A stretch of 64,000 bases of DNA from Chloroflexota bacterium (GCA_026707225.1 JAPOXG010000081.1:1-64000), one strand, 5' to 3'; positions 1 through 9,752 are shown, numbered from the stretch's first letter. Translations and numbers: made by a program. The notes: generated by a model from the sequence alone, not told the origin.

Positions 1-338
1 TTGAGGTCTTTGCTAACTTGCTCGCTAAGGGCGTCCAGCCGCGCGTTGAACTGCTCGGATTGGGCGTCCAGCCGCGCGTTGAACACTTCGCTTTGGGCAT
101 TGAGGTCTTTGCTAACTTGCTCGCTAAGGGCGGCAATCTGCTCTTGCGTGGCGCTATGCAACCCCTCCAAGCGAGCAATATCGGACTTAGTCGCCAGGTG
201 CGGTTTCTCCGCCTCTCGCGCGCTTTCCAAGCTGGAGACGCGCTCCGTCAACCCGCCGACCTGCTCGACAACCCGAGCCTGCGAGAATTGTTCCAATGCC
301 TCGACGCGCTGTTCCAAAATCGGGTCGTTTTCCGCCAC
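1..338 (-). CDS. coiled-coil protein, 3' part beyond window edge
   Basis: Reading leftwards from a GTG at 338, an open frame of 112 codons runs off the window edge. It begins with AENDPILEQRVEALEQF and is rich in Ala, Glu, Gln, Leu and Arg with heptad spacing, so a long alpha-helical coiled coil is expected. The last part is built from repeated blocks (SEQVSKDL twice, FNARLDA twice), mirrored in DNA as near-identical copies at 1-31 and 98-129 and at 30-50 and 66-86. No enzyme motif is visible. The start is uncertain because the ribosome site is weak and no ATG is in frame. It resembles the coiled-coil part of the protein at 2500-2880. Function unknown. Confidence 0.55.
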   Translation of the reverse strand, partial: MAENDPILEQRVEALEQFSQARVVEQVGGLTERVSSLESAREAEKPHLATKSDIARLEGLHSATQEQIAALSEQVSKDLNAQSEVFNARLDAQSEQFNARLDALSEQVSKDL

Positions 339-698
339 GTCAATTGACCATAAGCCTCTGACTCGATTGAGCCAAAATTATAGCGCGGGTTTGACTGATA
401 CGCAAGCGCCGTTGATTCTGGTAATGTATCCATTTCGCTTGAAACAAAAAACTTCACCACCGAGGGGCGCGTAGACACAGCCCTTCTACACCGAGGAAAA
501 ATGAGGGTGCCGAGAATCGTATGCGAAATATGCCTTTTCTTTGTGTCCTTCGCGCCTTTATGGTGAAACTGAATTTGTCTAATTGAATTTCAACCGAATT
601 CGATACACTGCCCTATCTGTAATCTGGCGGAAATAGAAATGACGCAAAAGCTAATATATAATGTGGGCATCAGATTCTGACGGAGATCGTTGCGTATC
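339..698. other. intergenic region with candidate -10 box
   Basis: No convincing gene is present in these 360 bases. A perfect TATAAT lies at 657-662, about 37 bases before the ATG of the molybdoenzyme, but no good -35 box sits 16-18 bases upstream. The stretches at 450-500 and 530-570 (a core reading tgtccttcgcgcc) look like decayed copies of the direct 'cacgaaggacac' type repeats that recur at 4751, 47108 and 60486. Confidence 0.4.
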
Positions 699-2405
699 AT
701 GGATAACTTACGGAAACCTTCACTGTTGCTCGGCGCGCTGGTCGGCGGCTTGCTGACCATGACGCTGACGGCGCTGCTCTTCCTGGCCGATCAAGTCGCG
801 GGCTTGCCGTTTATTCCCTTCGATGTCTTTGACTACGTTTCGCGGATCCTGCCTGGCGCCCTGCTGACCTTCGGCATCGACATGATGGTAGAGATGATCA
901 TCGCTTTCAACATGGGCGAGACCTCGGTCGCGGCCAAAACGGCCGAGCAGTTGATGGGCTTGGCTGGCTTCCTCGCTTTGGGAACGGTCGCCATTGCCGT
1001 CGTTTACGGGCTGCTGAACCGCAGCAAAACGCAGGCGCGCAACCTGGCGCCCGGGCTGATCCTGGGCTTGGCTTTCGGCGCCGTCATGATGCTGATTTCG
1101 TCGCAGGTGAACCTGACGGCGACCGCCCCGGTTCCCGCGCAGATCATCTGGGTGGTATTGACATTCGCGCTTTGGGGGATGGCAGCCAACTGGGTATATA
1201 ACGATCTGGCGCATAGCGACGGCAAGACGAAGACGGACGAAGAAACCGGCGAGACCGTCGCCGTCGAGCCGCTCAATCGACGTCAGTTCATGGTGCGCGT
1301 CGGTGGCGCCAGCGCGGTCCTGACAGTGATCGGCGCCGGTTTAGGCGCGCTCGTTGGCGGACGCCCGGGCGAGGGGGCAGTCGTCTCGGAAATTCCGGCC
1401 GACGCGGCCACCGATGGTTCGGGCAATGTTTTGCCAAATGCGGCAGACTCGATGGAACCCGCGCCCGGAACGCGCCCGGAATATACGCCGCTGGATGATC
1501 ACTATCGCATCGACATCAGTTCGCGCCCGCCGGTCATCGATTCCAATGAGTGGCGGCTCGAGGTCACGGGCTTGGTCGATAATCCGGTCAGTTTGTCATT
1601 GCAAGACCTGCACGACAAGTTCGACCGCATTGACCGCTTCATCACTTTGTCCTGCATCAGCAATCGCATCGGCGGCACGCTGATCAGCACGACGAAGTGG
1701 TCTGGCTTCCGCATGCGTGATTTCCTCGATTATGTGAAGCCGCGGGCCGACGCCGTGGCGATGAAGATCACCGGCGCCGACAACTTTGATGAATACGTGA
1801 TGTTGGATGTGGTCGAAGCGGAAGAGCGCGTCATGTTCGCCTACGAGTGGGACGATCAGCCGCTGAAGCAGAAGCATGGCTTCCCCCTGCGCATTTACAT
1901 CCCCGATCGCTATGGCATGAAGCAGCCCAAGTGGATCAAGAGCATCGAGTTCGTCGACGCCTGGGAGGAGGGCTACTGGGTGCGCCGCGGCTGGAGCAAG
2001 GAAGCCATCGTGAACACGACTTCGGTCGTCGATGCGGTGTCCACCGATGCGATCCTCAAGGACGACGCCGGTTACGTCGTGCCGGTCGGCGGCATCGCCT
2101 ACGCCGGCGCCAAGATGATTTCCAAAGTCGAAGTCAGCGTCAACGGCGGTGATTGGGAAGAGGCGCAGCTGCGTCAGCCGCTCTCTGAGCTGACCTGGGT
2201 CATCTGGCGCTATGACTGGCGCTTTCAGGAGGGCGAATATCGTTTCGAGGTCCGTACCTATGACGGCGAGGGCGTTCTGCAAAGCCTGGATAGCCGCGGC
2301 ACCCGCCCCGATGGCGCCACCGGCGTCCACGGCAAGAAAGCGAACATGCCCACGCTGGCTGACCTGGAGAACCCGCCCGAGCCGGAGGCGGAAGCGGAGT
2401 CGTAG
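699..2405 (+). CDS. membrane-anchored sulfite-oxidase-family molybdopterin oxidoreductase
   Basis: A protein of 568 residues in two parts. The first ~170 residues form about five hydrophobic helices. A twin-arginine-like NRRQFMVRVGG followed by another hydrophobic stretch (about 195-225) then leads into a soluble domain. That domain is the sulfite oxidase/YedY molybdopterin fold: WRLEVTGLVDNP, the cysteine of LSCISNRIGG (about residue 318) that should ligate molybdenum, HGFPLRIYIPDRYGMKQPKW, and a C-terminal Mo-co dimerisation-like beta domain (from about 440). The enzyme should face the outside of the membrane and oxidise or reduce a small substrate, which the sequence does not reveal. The ATG at 699 is preferred; an in-frame TTG at 690 sits closer to the GGAG at 682. 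It stands alone, with no adjacent cytochrome. Confidence 0.85.
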   Translation: MDNLRKPSLLLGALVGGLLTMTLTALLFLADQVAGLPFIPFDVFDYVSRILPGALLTFGIDMMVEMIIAFNMGETSVAAKTAEQLMGLAGFLALGTVAIAVVYGLLNRSKTQARNLAPGLILGLAFGAVMMLISSQVNLTATAPVPAQIIWVVLTFALWGMAANWVYNDLAHSDGKTKTDEETGETVAVEPLNRRQFMVRVGGASAVLTVIGAGLGALVGGRPGEGAVVSEIPADAATDGSGNVLPNAADSMEPAPGTRPEYTPLDDHYRIDISSRPPVIDSNEWRLEVTGLVDNPVSLSLQDLHDKFDRIDRFITLSCISNRIGGTLISTTKWSGFRMRDFLDYVKPRADAVAMKITGADNFDEYVMLDVVEAEERVMFAYEWDDQPLKQKHGFPLRIYIPDRYGMKQPKWIKSIEFVDAWEEGYWVRRGWSKEAIVNTTSVVDAVSTDAILKDDAGYVVPVGGIAYAGAKMISKVEVSVNGGDWEEAQLRQPLSELTWVIWRYDWRFQEGEYRFEVRTYDGEGVLQSLDSRGTRPDGATGVHGKKANMPTLADLENPPEPEAEAES

Positions 2406-2499
2406 ATTAGCCTGGCAAAGAGCGAGCCACTTGTCTTGACGTATCAGGTGGGCTAGTATTGAGACGGTATCGAGGATAGCTTAGGAAACAAGGAAGAGC

Positions 2500-2880
2500 A
2501 TGGACTGGTTGCAGGTTGGAGCGTTCTTTGTTGCGGTACTCGGCCTCGGTTTAGCCGGCGTCGTCTATATGACGCGTCAGTTAAACCGCCAGTTTGACCG
2601 CATTGACGACCGCTTTGACAAGATCGACGCGCGCTTTGCCCAGGTCGACGCGCGCTTTGACCGGCTGGAAGGACGGATGGCGAGCATGGAACAGTGGCAA
2701 GCTCGAGCGGATGAGCGCTTTGATCGCATCGACATGCAACTTGAAAGGCATGAGAAGGGGCTACAGGATGTAAATGGCGGCTTGCAGAATCTGGAAACAG
2801 AGCAGGCGCGCATGCTCGGCTTCCTCGAAGGCAGAGGCGTCATGGGCAAGGCGCCGCCGGAGCCGGAACGCGCTAGCTAA
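2500..2880 (+). CDS. small membrane-anchored coiled-coil protein
   Basis: 126 residues. One N-terminal transmembrane helix (about 5-25, VGAFFVAVLGLGLAGVVY) is followed by a long coiled coil made of near-repeats of FDRIDDRFDKIDARF with seven-residue periodicity up to about residue 105. The ATG has an AGGAAGAG ribosome site just upstream. This architecture is common for small bacterial membrane proteins of unknown role (DUF1640-like, XhlA-like). It is followed directly by a good rho-independent terminator, so it probably ends its transcript. No partner is suggested by its neighbours. Confidence 0.75.
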   Translation: MDWLQVGAFFVAVLGLGLAGVVYMTRQLNRQFDRIDDRFDKIDARFAQVDARFDRLEGRMASMEQWQARADERFDRIDMQLERHEKGLQDVNGGLQNLETEQARMLGFLEGRGVMGKAPPEPERAS

Positions 2881-2921
2881 CGGATTCGCGATTGCCATAT
2901 CAGTTAAGCTGACGACAATGG

Positions 2922-2951
2922 AAGGGTGATCCAAGGGATCGCCCTTATTGT
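2922..2951 (+). terminator. rho-independent terminator after the coiled-coil gene
   Basis: AAGGGTGATCC (2922-2932) pairs with GGATCGCCCTT (2936-2946) across a 3-base loop, with a single T-G wobble. The T-rich ATTGTTT follows. It sits 42 bases after the stop codon at 2880. Confidence 0.75.
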
Positions 2952-3058
2952 TTCCCCGTAGACCTGGTTCTCATTTCAAATACAATTTGACACGCAATTG
3001 CGCAACCGATTTCCTGGTGGTATTGTTTCCGCGTTTAATATCGCATCTAGGCATATCA

Positions 3059-4684
3059 ATGCGCCATTGCCTGATTCTTACGCTGCTCTTCTTGCTGTTC
3101 GTCACTACGCCGATAACTTTCGCCCTGCGTATCCACGCGCCGGTGACCGTAACGGCGATCCCTTTCAAGCCTCGCTCAGGCTGCAGCGGCGCGTTCATCC
3201 CTCACGAACTCGACCACATAACGGCCCCAACCAAGCTGCCCATCGGCTTTTACGATAGCAACGGCGCCGGGCTCGCCATCAACGATCTCGATGGCGACGG
3301 ACTGCTGGACATCGTGATGGCCAATCTCGCCGGCGACAACGCCATCCTCTGGAATCGGGGCGGGCTGCGCTTTGAGCGTCAGGCGCTGCCGACAGCGACG
3401 CCCGCGCGCGGAGCCGCCATCATCGATGTCGACGGCGACGGCTCCCTCGATATCGTCTTCACGCAGCAGGCGACCGCGCCCCTGTTTTGGCGCAACCAGG
3501 GCGGTGAGTTTTTCCAGCGCGAAGTGCTGCGCGGCGTCATCTATAACGGCTATGCGATGAACTGGCTGGACGCCGATCGCGATGGCGACCTGGACTTGCT
3601 CACCGGCTCCTACGATGTCGAAGACGAGAAGATCCTGGGGCAGACGGCGCCCAAAGCCGGCGTGATCTATTACGAAAATCGCGGCGAGAGTTTCCGCGCG
3701 ACGCGCATCGCCGATCGCTCTAATACGCTGGCGATCTGGACTGGCGTCGACCAGGCTGGCGAACATCAGATCATCATCGGCAACGACTTTGCGGTAGAGG
3801 ACAAGTATTTCACATTCCGCGGCCGCGCTTGGCATGAAACTGAACCGCTCGCTGTCATGCCGCACAGCACGATGAGCTACGACGCCGCCGATCTCGACAA
3901 CGATGGCGCGCCGGAGCTTTTCGCCGTCGATATGAAGCCTTACGCCGATGACGAAGCGATGTTGACGCAGTGGGCACCGGTGATGGAGATGATGATGGCC
4001 ATGCCCCAGGTCGAGGGCGATCCGCAGATCATGGAAAATGTGCTTTACGAATTTGATGATAGCGGGCGGCCGCGCAATATCGCGCCGGCTGCTCAGCTCG
4101 ATGGAACCGGCTGGAGCTGGTCGGCGAAATTCGGCGACCTGGATAACGACGGCTTTCAAGATCTCTACGTCGTCAACGGCATGATTTCGCTAGAGCTGTT
4201 CTCGCATCTGCCGAATAATGAACTCGTCGAAGAGAATCAAGCCTACCGCAACCATTCAGGCGCCAGCTTCGAGCCGATGCCGGGCTGGGCGCTCAACGAT
4301 ATCGCCAGCGGACGCGGCATGTCGCAAGCCGACCTCGATAATGATGGCGACCTGGATATCGTGGTCAACAACCTGGGCCGCCCGGCGAAACTCTTCGAGA
4401 ATCAGCTTTGCGGCGGCGACAGCATCGTGGTCGATTTGCGCCAGCGGGGCGTCGGCAACGGGCAGGGCATCGGCTCGCGTCTGTCCCTCTACACCAATAG
4501 CGGCGTCTACCATCGCGATGTGACCGCCGTCAGCGGCTATCTCTCCGGCGATAGCAGCCGGGCGCACATTGGCTTCCCGTCCGGCGCGGCGCTTGAGCGG
4601 CTGACAATCCTCTGGAACGATGGCGAATACAGCGAAGTCCAAGACCTCAGCGCCAACACGCTGATAACCGTGACGCGCGAATAA
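3059..4684 (+). CDS. secreted FG-GAP / ASPIC-UnbV repeat protein
   Basis: 541 residues from the ATG at 3059, chosen because it puts a classic signal peptide (RHCLILTLLFLLFVTTPITFA) at the very N-terminus; the frame is open further upstream, but that part overlaps a terminator. The mature protein has at least six calcium-binding FG-GAP/VCBS loops of the type DLDNDGDLDIV, which fold as blades of an integrin-like beta-propeller. It ends in an ASPIC/UnbV domain (about 450-541; GIGSRLSLYTNSG, LTILWNDG). Such proteins are extracellular; their ligands are generally unknown. The gene stands alone between two terminator- or promoter-bearing gaps. Confidence 0.85.
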   Translation: MRHCLILTLLFLLFVTTPITFALRIHAPVTVTAIPFKPRSGCSGAFIPHELDHITAPTKLPIGFYDSNGAGLAINDLDGDGLLDIVMANLAGDNAILWNRGGLRFERQALPTATPARGAAIIDVDGDGSLDIVFTQQATAPLFWRNQGGEFFQREVLRGVIYNGYAMNWLDADRDGDLDLLTGSYDVEDEKILGQTAPKAGVIYYENRGESFRATRIADRSNTLAIWTGVDQAGEHQIIIGNDFAVEDKYFTFRGRAWHETEPLAVMPHSTMSYDAADLDNDGAPELFAVDMKPYADDEAMLTQWAPVMEMMMAMPQVEGDPQIMENVLYEFDDSGRPRNIAPAAQLDGTGWSWSAKFGDLDNDGFQDLYVVNGMISLELFSHLPNNELVEENQAYRNHSGASFEPMPGWALNDIASGRGMSQADLDNDGDLDIVVNNLGRPAKLFENQLCGGDSIVVDLRQRGVGNGQGIGSRLSLYTNSGVYHRDVTAVSGYLSGDSSRAHIGFPSGAALERLTILWNDGEYSEVQDLSANTLITVTRE

Positions 4685-4851
4685 AAGGCGATTCAAGGGA
4701 AGTGGAGAATTGGCTGAGCAGCACCCTATGTCGAGAACCAGTCAATAATTCACCGCAGCGGACAGGAGGCGACACAGAGAACACGAGATAATACCCCGGG
4801 TAATGCGAAGTTGCTCCTCAAGGGATTCACGACCCCCGACGGAACTCGTCT

Positions 4852-4880
4852 TTGACATCCGCAATGCCCCGTGTTAAAGT
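4852..4880 (+). promoter_or_regulatory. candidate sigma70 promoter of the first ABC importer
   Basis: A perfect -35 box TTGACA (4852-4857) is separated by 17 bases from TAAAGT (4875-4880), a four-of-six match to TATAAT. It lies 150 bases upstream of the first permease start, inside the 346-base gap 4685-5030, which holds no gene. Confidence 0.5.
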
Positions 4881-5030
4881 ACAGTTCCGTTCAAGTAATC
4901 GGTTTCCTGGCGTCGCTGTCCACATCGTTGAGCGACCGGCAGCCACGCCAATCGAATGCTTCTTCGTTTATGAAATGCAGCGAAACTTGTTCACTATGCG
5001 GATTTGAATTGGCGGCTCCGGAGGGTGCCT

Positions 5031-5999
5031 GTGGCTGCTAATCTCGCTAGTACGGTAGGTAATCAGCGGCCGAAGCGCAGCGCCATTGCGGAATTCAAGC
5101 GCGCTTTCACCGGCTTGCGCCGCGGCGAGACCATCGCCGGCTACCTCTTCCTCGCGCCGAATTTCATCGGTTTCATCATTTTCTTGCTCTTCCCGATTTG
5201 CTTCGCCTTTTTCATCATGCTCACTGACTGGAGCCTGGCGAAGCCGCCGGCCTTTGTCGGTTTGGAAAACTTCGAGACGATGGCTAATGACCGGCTGTTT
5301 TGGAAGTCCTTGGGCAACAGCTTCTATTACACCTTCGTTGCCGTGCCCACCGGCATCTTCATCGCCTTTTGGCTGGCGCTCGCGTTAAACCGCAAAATGC
5401 GCGGCATCATATTCTTTCGAACCATCTACTTTCTGCCGCAGATCACCTTGACGGTGGCCGCCGCCACCATCTGGCGCTGGATTTACCAGCCCGAAATCGG
5501 CATGATCAACCATATGCTGGATTGGTTCGGAATAGATGGACCGAAGTGGATTCACGATACCAAGTGGGCGATGCCGAGCGTCATCATCATGAGCAACTGG
5601 CAGGGCATCGGCTTCGCCATGCTGATCCTGCTGGCGGGTTTGCAAGGCATCCCGGAAGAATACTACGAAGCGGCCTCCATCGATGGCGCCAGCGGCTGGC
5701 AGCGCATGCGCTATGTCACTCTGCCCATGCTCACGCCGGCGCTGTTTTTTGTAGTGGTCACCTCGCTGATCGGCGCTTTTCAGAGTTTCGATCAGTTCTT
5801 CGTCTTGACGCAAGGGGGACCGGCGCACGCGACAACGCCGCTGACGCTGTACATCTTCCAGAATGCCTTCACGTTCTTCAAAATGGGTTATGGCGCGGCG
5901 CTGGCTTCGGTTGTCTTCGTCATCATTCTCATCATTACCGTTGTGCAGTGGCGATTGGCGCGGCGCTGGGTGATCGGCTTTGACAACGACGATGAATAG
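5031..5999 (+). CDS. carbohydrate ABC transporter permease, MalF type
   Basis: 322 residues, six transmembrane helices, with the EAA loop EAASIDGASGWQRMRYVTLP (about residue 220) that docks the ATPase. The GTG at 5031 is taken as the start because GGAGG (5020-5024) lies six bases before it; an upstream in-frame TTG at 5004 has no ribosome site. It forms the membrane channel with the MalG-type permease 24 bases downstream and is fed by the binding protein at 6968. No ATPase gene is nearby, so a shared MsmK/MalK-like ATPase encoded elsewhere is expected. The sugar cannot be named from sequence. Confidence 0.92.
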   Translation: MAANLASTVGNQRPKRSAIAEFKRAFTGLRRGETIAGYLFLAPNFIGFIIFLLFPICFAFFIMLTDWSLAKPPAFVGLENFETMANDRLFWKSLGNSFYYTFVAVPTGIFIAFWLALALNRKMRGIIFFRTIYFLPQITLTVAAATIWRWIYQPEIGMINHMLDWFGIDGPKWIHDTKWAMPSVIIMSNWQGIGFAMLILLAGLQGIPEEYYEAASIDGASGWQRMRYVTLPMLTPALFFVVVTSLIGAFQSFDQFFVLTQGGPAHATTPLTLYIFQNAFTFFKMGYGAALASVVFVIILIITVVQWRLARRWVIGFDNDDE

Positions 6000-6023
6000 A
6001 CTGGCGTGCAGCGGGTAGGGTCT

Positions 6024-6902
6024 ATGGCTAGCGCAATCAAAGTGAAAGACAGCCTGTTTGGGCAAAAGCAGACCAAGATGCTGATGGATCTGCTGGTTTA
6101 TGTTGTGCTGTCTATCGTCGGCGTCATCTTCATCATGCCTTTCGCCTGGATGGTCGCCAACTCGTTTAAGGACCTCCGCGGCATCTACAAATTCCCGCCG
6201 GAGTTCGTTCCCGAAGTATGGCATTTCGAGAATTACACCGAAGCCTGGACGGCGACGCATTTTGACATCGGCTTCCTCAATAGCGCGCTTGTTGCGGCCG
6301 CGGTAGTTTTAGGGCAGGTGATTACCGCCAGCCTGGCAGGTTACTCTTTTGCGCGGCTGCGCTACCCGGGGCGGGACAAGATTTTCCTGCTCTATATCTC
6401 GCTTATGATGGTGCCTTTCACTGTCTTGCTGATACCGCTGTATATTCAGATGCGCGCATTCGGCTGGGTTAGCACATTGCAAGCGGTGATCCTGCCCTTC
6501 CTCTTCACGCCTTGGGGCACCTTCATGATGCGTCAGTTTATGGTGACTATCCCGCGTGAATTGGAGGATGCCGCCCGCATTGACGGCTGCGGCTTCTTCC
6601 GCACCTATTGGCTGATCATATTGCCATTGACCAAGCCGGCGCTGGCGACGCTCGCCATATTTACCTTCGTCAACACCTGGAACAGCTATCAATGGCCCTT
6701 GATTGTGCTGGCGAAACCAAAAGTGAAGACGCTGCCGCTGCTGTTGGCCTCCTTCCAGAATCAGTCCGCTATGCGCACGCCTTGGCATCTGATTATGGCG
6801 GCTTCGACATTTGTCGTTGTACCGGTTTTAATCGCGTTCGTCGTCGGGCAGAAGTATTACGTCCGCGGGATTGTCACGACTGGCATCAAAGGAGGTGGCT
6901 AA
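6024..6902 (+). CDS. carbohydrate ABC transporter permease, MalG type
   Basis: 292 residues with six transmembrane helices and the EAA motif ELEDAARIDGCGFFRTYWLI (about residue 185). The C-terminal YYVRGIVTTGIKGGG is typical of MalG/LacG-type inner-membrane subunits. The ATG at 6024 follows GGGTAGGG; a GTG at 6006 in the same frame is less likely. It pairs with the preceding permease and precedes the solute-binding protein gene by 65 bases, all probably one transcript starting near 4880. Confidence 0.92.
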   Translation: MASAIKVKDSLFGQKQTKMLMDLLVYVVLSIVGVIFIMPFAWMVANSFKDLRGIYKFPPEFVPEVWHFENYTEAWTATHFDIGFLNSALVAAAVVLGQVITASLAGYSFARLRYPGRDKIFLLYISLMMVPFTVLLIPLYIQMRAFGWVSTLQAVILPFLFTPWGTFMMRQFMVTIPRELEDAARIDGCGFFRTYWLIILPLTKPALATLAIFTFVNTWNSYQWPLIVLAKPKVKTLPLLLASFQNQSAMRTPWHLIMAASTFVVVPVLIAFVVGQKYYVRGIVTTGIKGGG

Positions 6903-6967
6903 GGTCCAATCATTGTTATCATTGTCTGGTTCGGAATCATAAATTTCAAATGTGAAAGGAAAAGCAC

Positions 6968-8314
6968 ATGATTCGCAAGTTTCTACTTCTCGTAACCGTC
7001 TTGGCGCTGCTCAGCTTCGGCATGGCGGCATCGGCGCAGGACATGGTTGATTGGACCTGTGGCAATGTCGATCCCGACTCCTCCGCGGCCATCACCATCA
7101 CCGGCTGGGAAGGTCCCGGCGAGGTCGACAAGTTCCTGCTGGCTTTCGACGAATTCTTTGACGAGTACTATCCCAACGTGGAACAGGTGCTCAACACGGG
7201 CGTAGCATGGGGCGACTACTGGACGACCCTGCCGGCGCAGTTGGCGGGCGGCGCTGAGATTGATATGGCTTGGATGCATATCTCCCGCAACGATACCTTC
7301 GCATCCAACGGCTGGCTGTTGAACCTCGACAGCTACCTAGAATCCTGCCCGATCCCGGGTTGGCCGGATTTGTTCGTCGAATCCATGCGCGACGCCTTCA
7401 ATTATCAGGGCAGCCAGTACGCGATTCCCTACGACTTTGCGACGGTTGGGGTTTACGTCAATACCGATCTCTTTGAAGCGGCTGGCTTGGACCTGCCGGA
7501 CGAGAACACGACCTTTGAAGAATTCCAGGAATTGGCGATTGCCCTCACGCAAGATACCGATGGCGATGGCGAAACTGACGTCTATGGCGTCAGCAACTTG
7601 GCCAGCCCCGGCGCTGGCGCAGGCGGGATCTATTGGATTATCAAATCCTTCGGCGGCGAGCTGTTCAACGAAGACATCACTGGCTCCGAGCTGAACTCGC
7701 CCGAATCGATTGCGGCGATTCAATGGGTGGCCGACTTGATCTGGGAACATGGCGCGCACCCGACCGCGGACGCGGTTGCCGCCTCCGGTTTCGGTGGCGA
7801 ATTCTTCTTCGCCAATGGTAAATCGGCCATGCACTTCGCGCTGAATGACGCCGCCTCGCGCATGTGGGAGTTGATCGGCGACAGCTTCACCTGGTCCGTC
7901 GTGCCGACGCCGCGCGGTTCCGCCGGTCACTTCAATAACGCCGGCGGTTCGGCCTTTTCGATCCCGGTTTCGGCGGCGCATCCGGATCTGTCTTACGAGT
8001 TAATCCGCTACACGCTGTCCAATCCGGATCACCTCTGCCGTACCGCGACCATGGGCGCCGCCTTGGTCAGTCAGATGGAATTCCACGATTGCGCCGCGCC
8101 GCCTGAAGCGCCATACGCCGATGTCTACCACGATGTCTTCTCGGTCATTGGCGGGCGGGATGCTATCTTCCCGTCTTACCATCCGAGATTCCAGGAATGG
8201 AGCTCGTCGGTTTGGGTCGCCAATATGGACCTGCTCTGGACGGGCGAGGAACGTGACGCCGCAGTCGCCGTACAAGCGGTGCACGATCAGACCAACGAGC
8301 TGCTCGGTGGCTAA
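6968..8314 (+). CDS. extracellular sugar-binding protein (family 1 SBP)
   Basis: 448 residues. A signal peptide (MIRKFLLLVTVLALLSFGMAASAQ) is cleaved before the mature domain. The body has the usual features of COG1653 binding proteins: WEGPGEVDKF, DMAWMHISRND, YAIPYDFATVGVYVNTDLFE and a DTDGDGETDVYG loop. It captures a carbohydrate outside the cell for the two permeases encoded just upstream. AAAGGAAAAG precedes the ATG. Unusually for sugar operons, it is the last gene after its permeases, and a second complete importer starts only 166 bases further on. Confidence 0.9.
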   Translation: MIRKFLLLVTVLALLSFGMAASAQDMVDWTCGNVDPDSSAAITITGWEGPGEVDKFLLAFDEFFDEYYPNVEQVLNTGVAWGDYWTTLPAQLAGGAEIDMAWMHISRNDTFASNGWLLNLDSYLESCPIPGWPDLFVESMRDAFNYQGSQYAIPYDFATVGVYVNTDLFEAAGLDLPDENTTFEEFQELAIALTQDTDGDGETDVYGVSNLASPGAGAGGIYWIIKSFGGELFNEDITGSELNSPESIAAIQWVADLIWEHGAHPTADAVAASGFGGEFFFANGKSAMHFALNDAASRMWELIGDSFTWSVVPTPRGSAGHFNNAGGSAFSIPVSAAHPDLSYELIRYTLSNPDHLCRTATMGAALVSQMEFHDCAAPPEAPYADVYHDVFSVIGGRDAIFPSYHPRFQEWSSSVWVANMDLLWTGEERDAAVAVQAVHDQTNELLGG

Positions 8315-8353
8315 ACCGCGCGTATCGTGAAACAATTCTGCGCTGTTGTAAGC

Positions 8354-8386
8354 AAGCGGGAGACTGGTTATACTAGTTTCCCGCTT
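8354..8386 (+). terminator. hairpin between the two ABC importers
   Basis: AAGCGGGA (8354-8361) pairs with TCCCGCTT (8379-8386), with further pairing of ACT and AGT inside. It lies 40 bases after the binding-protein stop. There is no T tract after the stem, so it may be a weak terminator or an RNA-stabilising 3' structure. Confidence 0.45.
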
Positions 8387-8480
8387 CTGCGTTTGGGATG
8401 CCCAAAGCTTGCGCGAGGGCGTGGGATGTCTTGTTTGCAGGAGAATGCGATCACATTTCAAATAAGTAAGGAGAACCAAG

Positions 8481-9752
8481 ATGAATAGAATATTGGCAAT
8501 GCTCTTGCTAATCACGCTGCTGCTTTCGGCGGCGCCGTTGGCAAGCGCGCAAACCGAGCTCAGCCTGTGGTATCACGGCGCTGGCAACCCGGAAGAACGC
8601 GCAGTCTTGTTGAACGTGATTGAAGACTTCAACGCGTCGCAGTCGGATTGGTCGGTCGTCATCGAAGAGTTCCCGCAGGAATCCTACAATTCGTCCATCG
8701 TCGCGGCGGCACTGTCCGGAGACTTGCCCGACATCATTGACGTGGACGCTCCCGTTATGCCGGGCTGGGCTTGGTCTGGTTACATGGCTCCGCTCAACCT
8801 GTCCGAAGGCGCGCTGGACGGATTCCTGCCCGGCGCTGTCGGCGTCTACAACGGCGAAGTCTATGCCGTCGGTTTGTGGGATGCTGTGGTCGCTATTTAC
8901 GCTCGCCGATCAGTCCTCGAAGCGAACGATATCCGCATCCCCACGCTCGAAGAACCCTGGACCGGCGAAGAATTTGACGCCGTCCTGGAGACCCTCCAAG
9001 CCACCGGAGACTTTGAAAACGCCTTTGATGTCGGCATGGCTTGGAAGGGCGAGTGGTATACCTACGCCTTCTCGCCCTTCCTGCAAAGCTTCGGCGGCGA
9101 CATGATCGACCGCGAGACCTACCTCACTGCCGAGGGGGTTTTCAACGGCGAAGCCGGGCTCGCCTTTGGCGAATGGTGGCAGAGCCTGTTCGAGCGCGGC
9201 CTCGTACCCGGAACATCGCAAGACCCCGCCGACCGTGATACCGGCTTCCTTGACGGCAAGTATGCGCTGCAATGGAACGGCAATTGGGCGGCGCGCGCCG
9301 CTGTGGAAGCCTTCGGCGACGATGCCTTGTTCCTGCCCGCGCCCGATTTTGGCAGCGGCTCCACCATCGGCGCCGCTTCCTGGCAATTCGGTATCTCGTC
9401 CACCAGCGAACATCCTGAAGGCGCCAACGCATTCATCGAATTCGCCATTCAGGATGAATACCTGGTCGATTTCAGCAACTTTGGCGGCTTGGCCCCGGCG
9501 ACCGCCAGCGCGGCAGCGATGTCGGACCTCTACCATGAGGGCGGCCCCCTGGAAGTCTTCTTTGGCTTGAGCCAGGCGCAAGCGCTGGTCCGGCCCGTTA
9601 CTCCGGGATATGCCAACTTGTCGCTGAGCTTCGAAAAAGCAGTGACTGATATCGCCGACGGCGCAGACATACAAGATACACTGGACGCAGCCGTTGACGA
9701 AATCGAACAGGACATCGAAGACAACGGCGGCTACGGCTTCGGCGATATGTAG
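8481..9752 (+). CDS. extracellular sugar-binding protein (family 1 SBP)
   Basis: 423 residues with a signal peptide ending in PLASAQ at about residue 24, then ELSLWYHGAGNPEE, a typical first strand of COG1653 binding proteins. Inner motifs include DLPDIIDVDAPVMPGWAW and GKYALQWNGNWAARAAVE. AAGGAGAACC precedes the ATG. It is clearly distinct from the preceding binding protein, so it probably serves a different sugar. Its permeases follow at 10040 and 11179, after a 287-base gap with a strong hairpin that may let this subunit be made in excess. Confidence 0.9.
   Translation: MNRILAMLLLITLLLSAAPLASAQTELSLWYHGAGNPEERAVLLNVIEDFNASQSDWSVVIEEFPQESYNSSIVAAALSGDLPDIIDVDAPVMPGWAWSGYMAPLNLSEGALDGFLPGAVGVYNGEVYAVGLWDAVVAIYARRSVLEANDIRIPTLEEPWTGEEFDAVLETLQATGDFENAFDVGMAWKGEWYTYAFSPFLQSFGGDMIDRETYLTAEGVFNGEAGLAFGEWWQSLFERGLVPGTSQDPADRDTGFLDGKYALQWNGNWAARAAVEAFGDDALFLPAPDFGSGSTIGAASWQFGISSTSEHPEGANAFIEFAIQDEYLVDFSNFGGLAPATASAAAMSDLYHEGGPLEVFFGLSQAQALVRPVTPGYANLSLSFEKAVTDIADGADIQDTLDAAVDEIEQDIEDNGGYGFGDM

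Noticed and set aside
1..474. Plus-strand open frame at the left edge
   Set aside because: Cys/Ser/Arg-rich translation typical of a shadow; the minus-strand frame gives a regular coiled coil.
3176..4159. Open frame antisense to the FG-GAP protein
   Set aside because: The repeated DxDxDG codons open the opposite frame artificially; no domain is seen.
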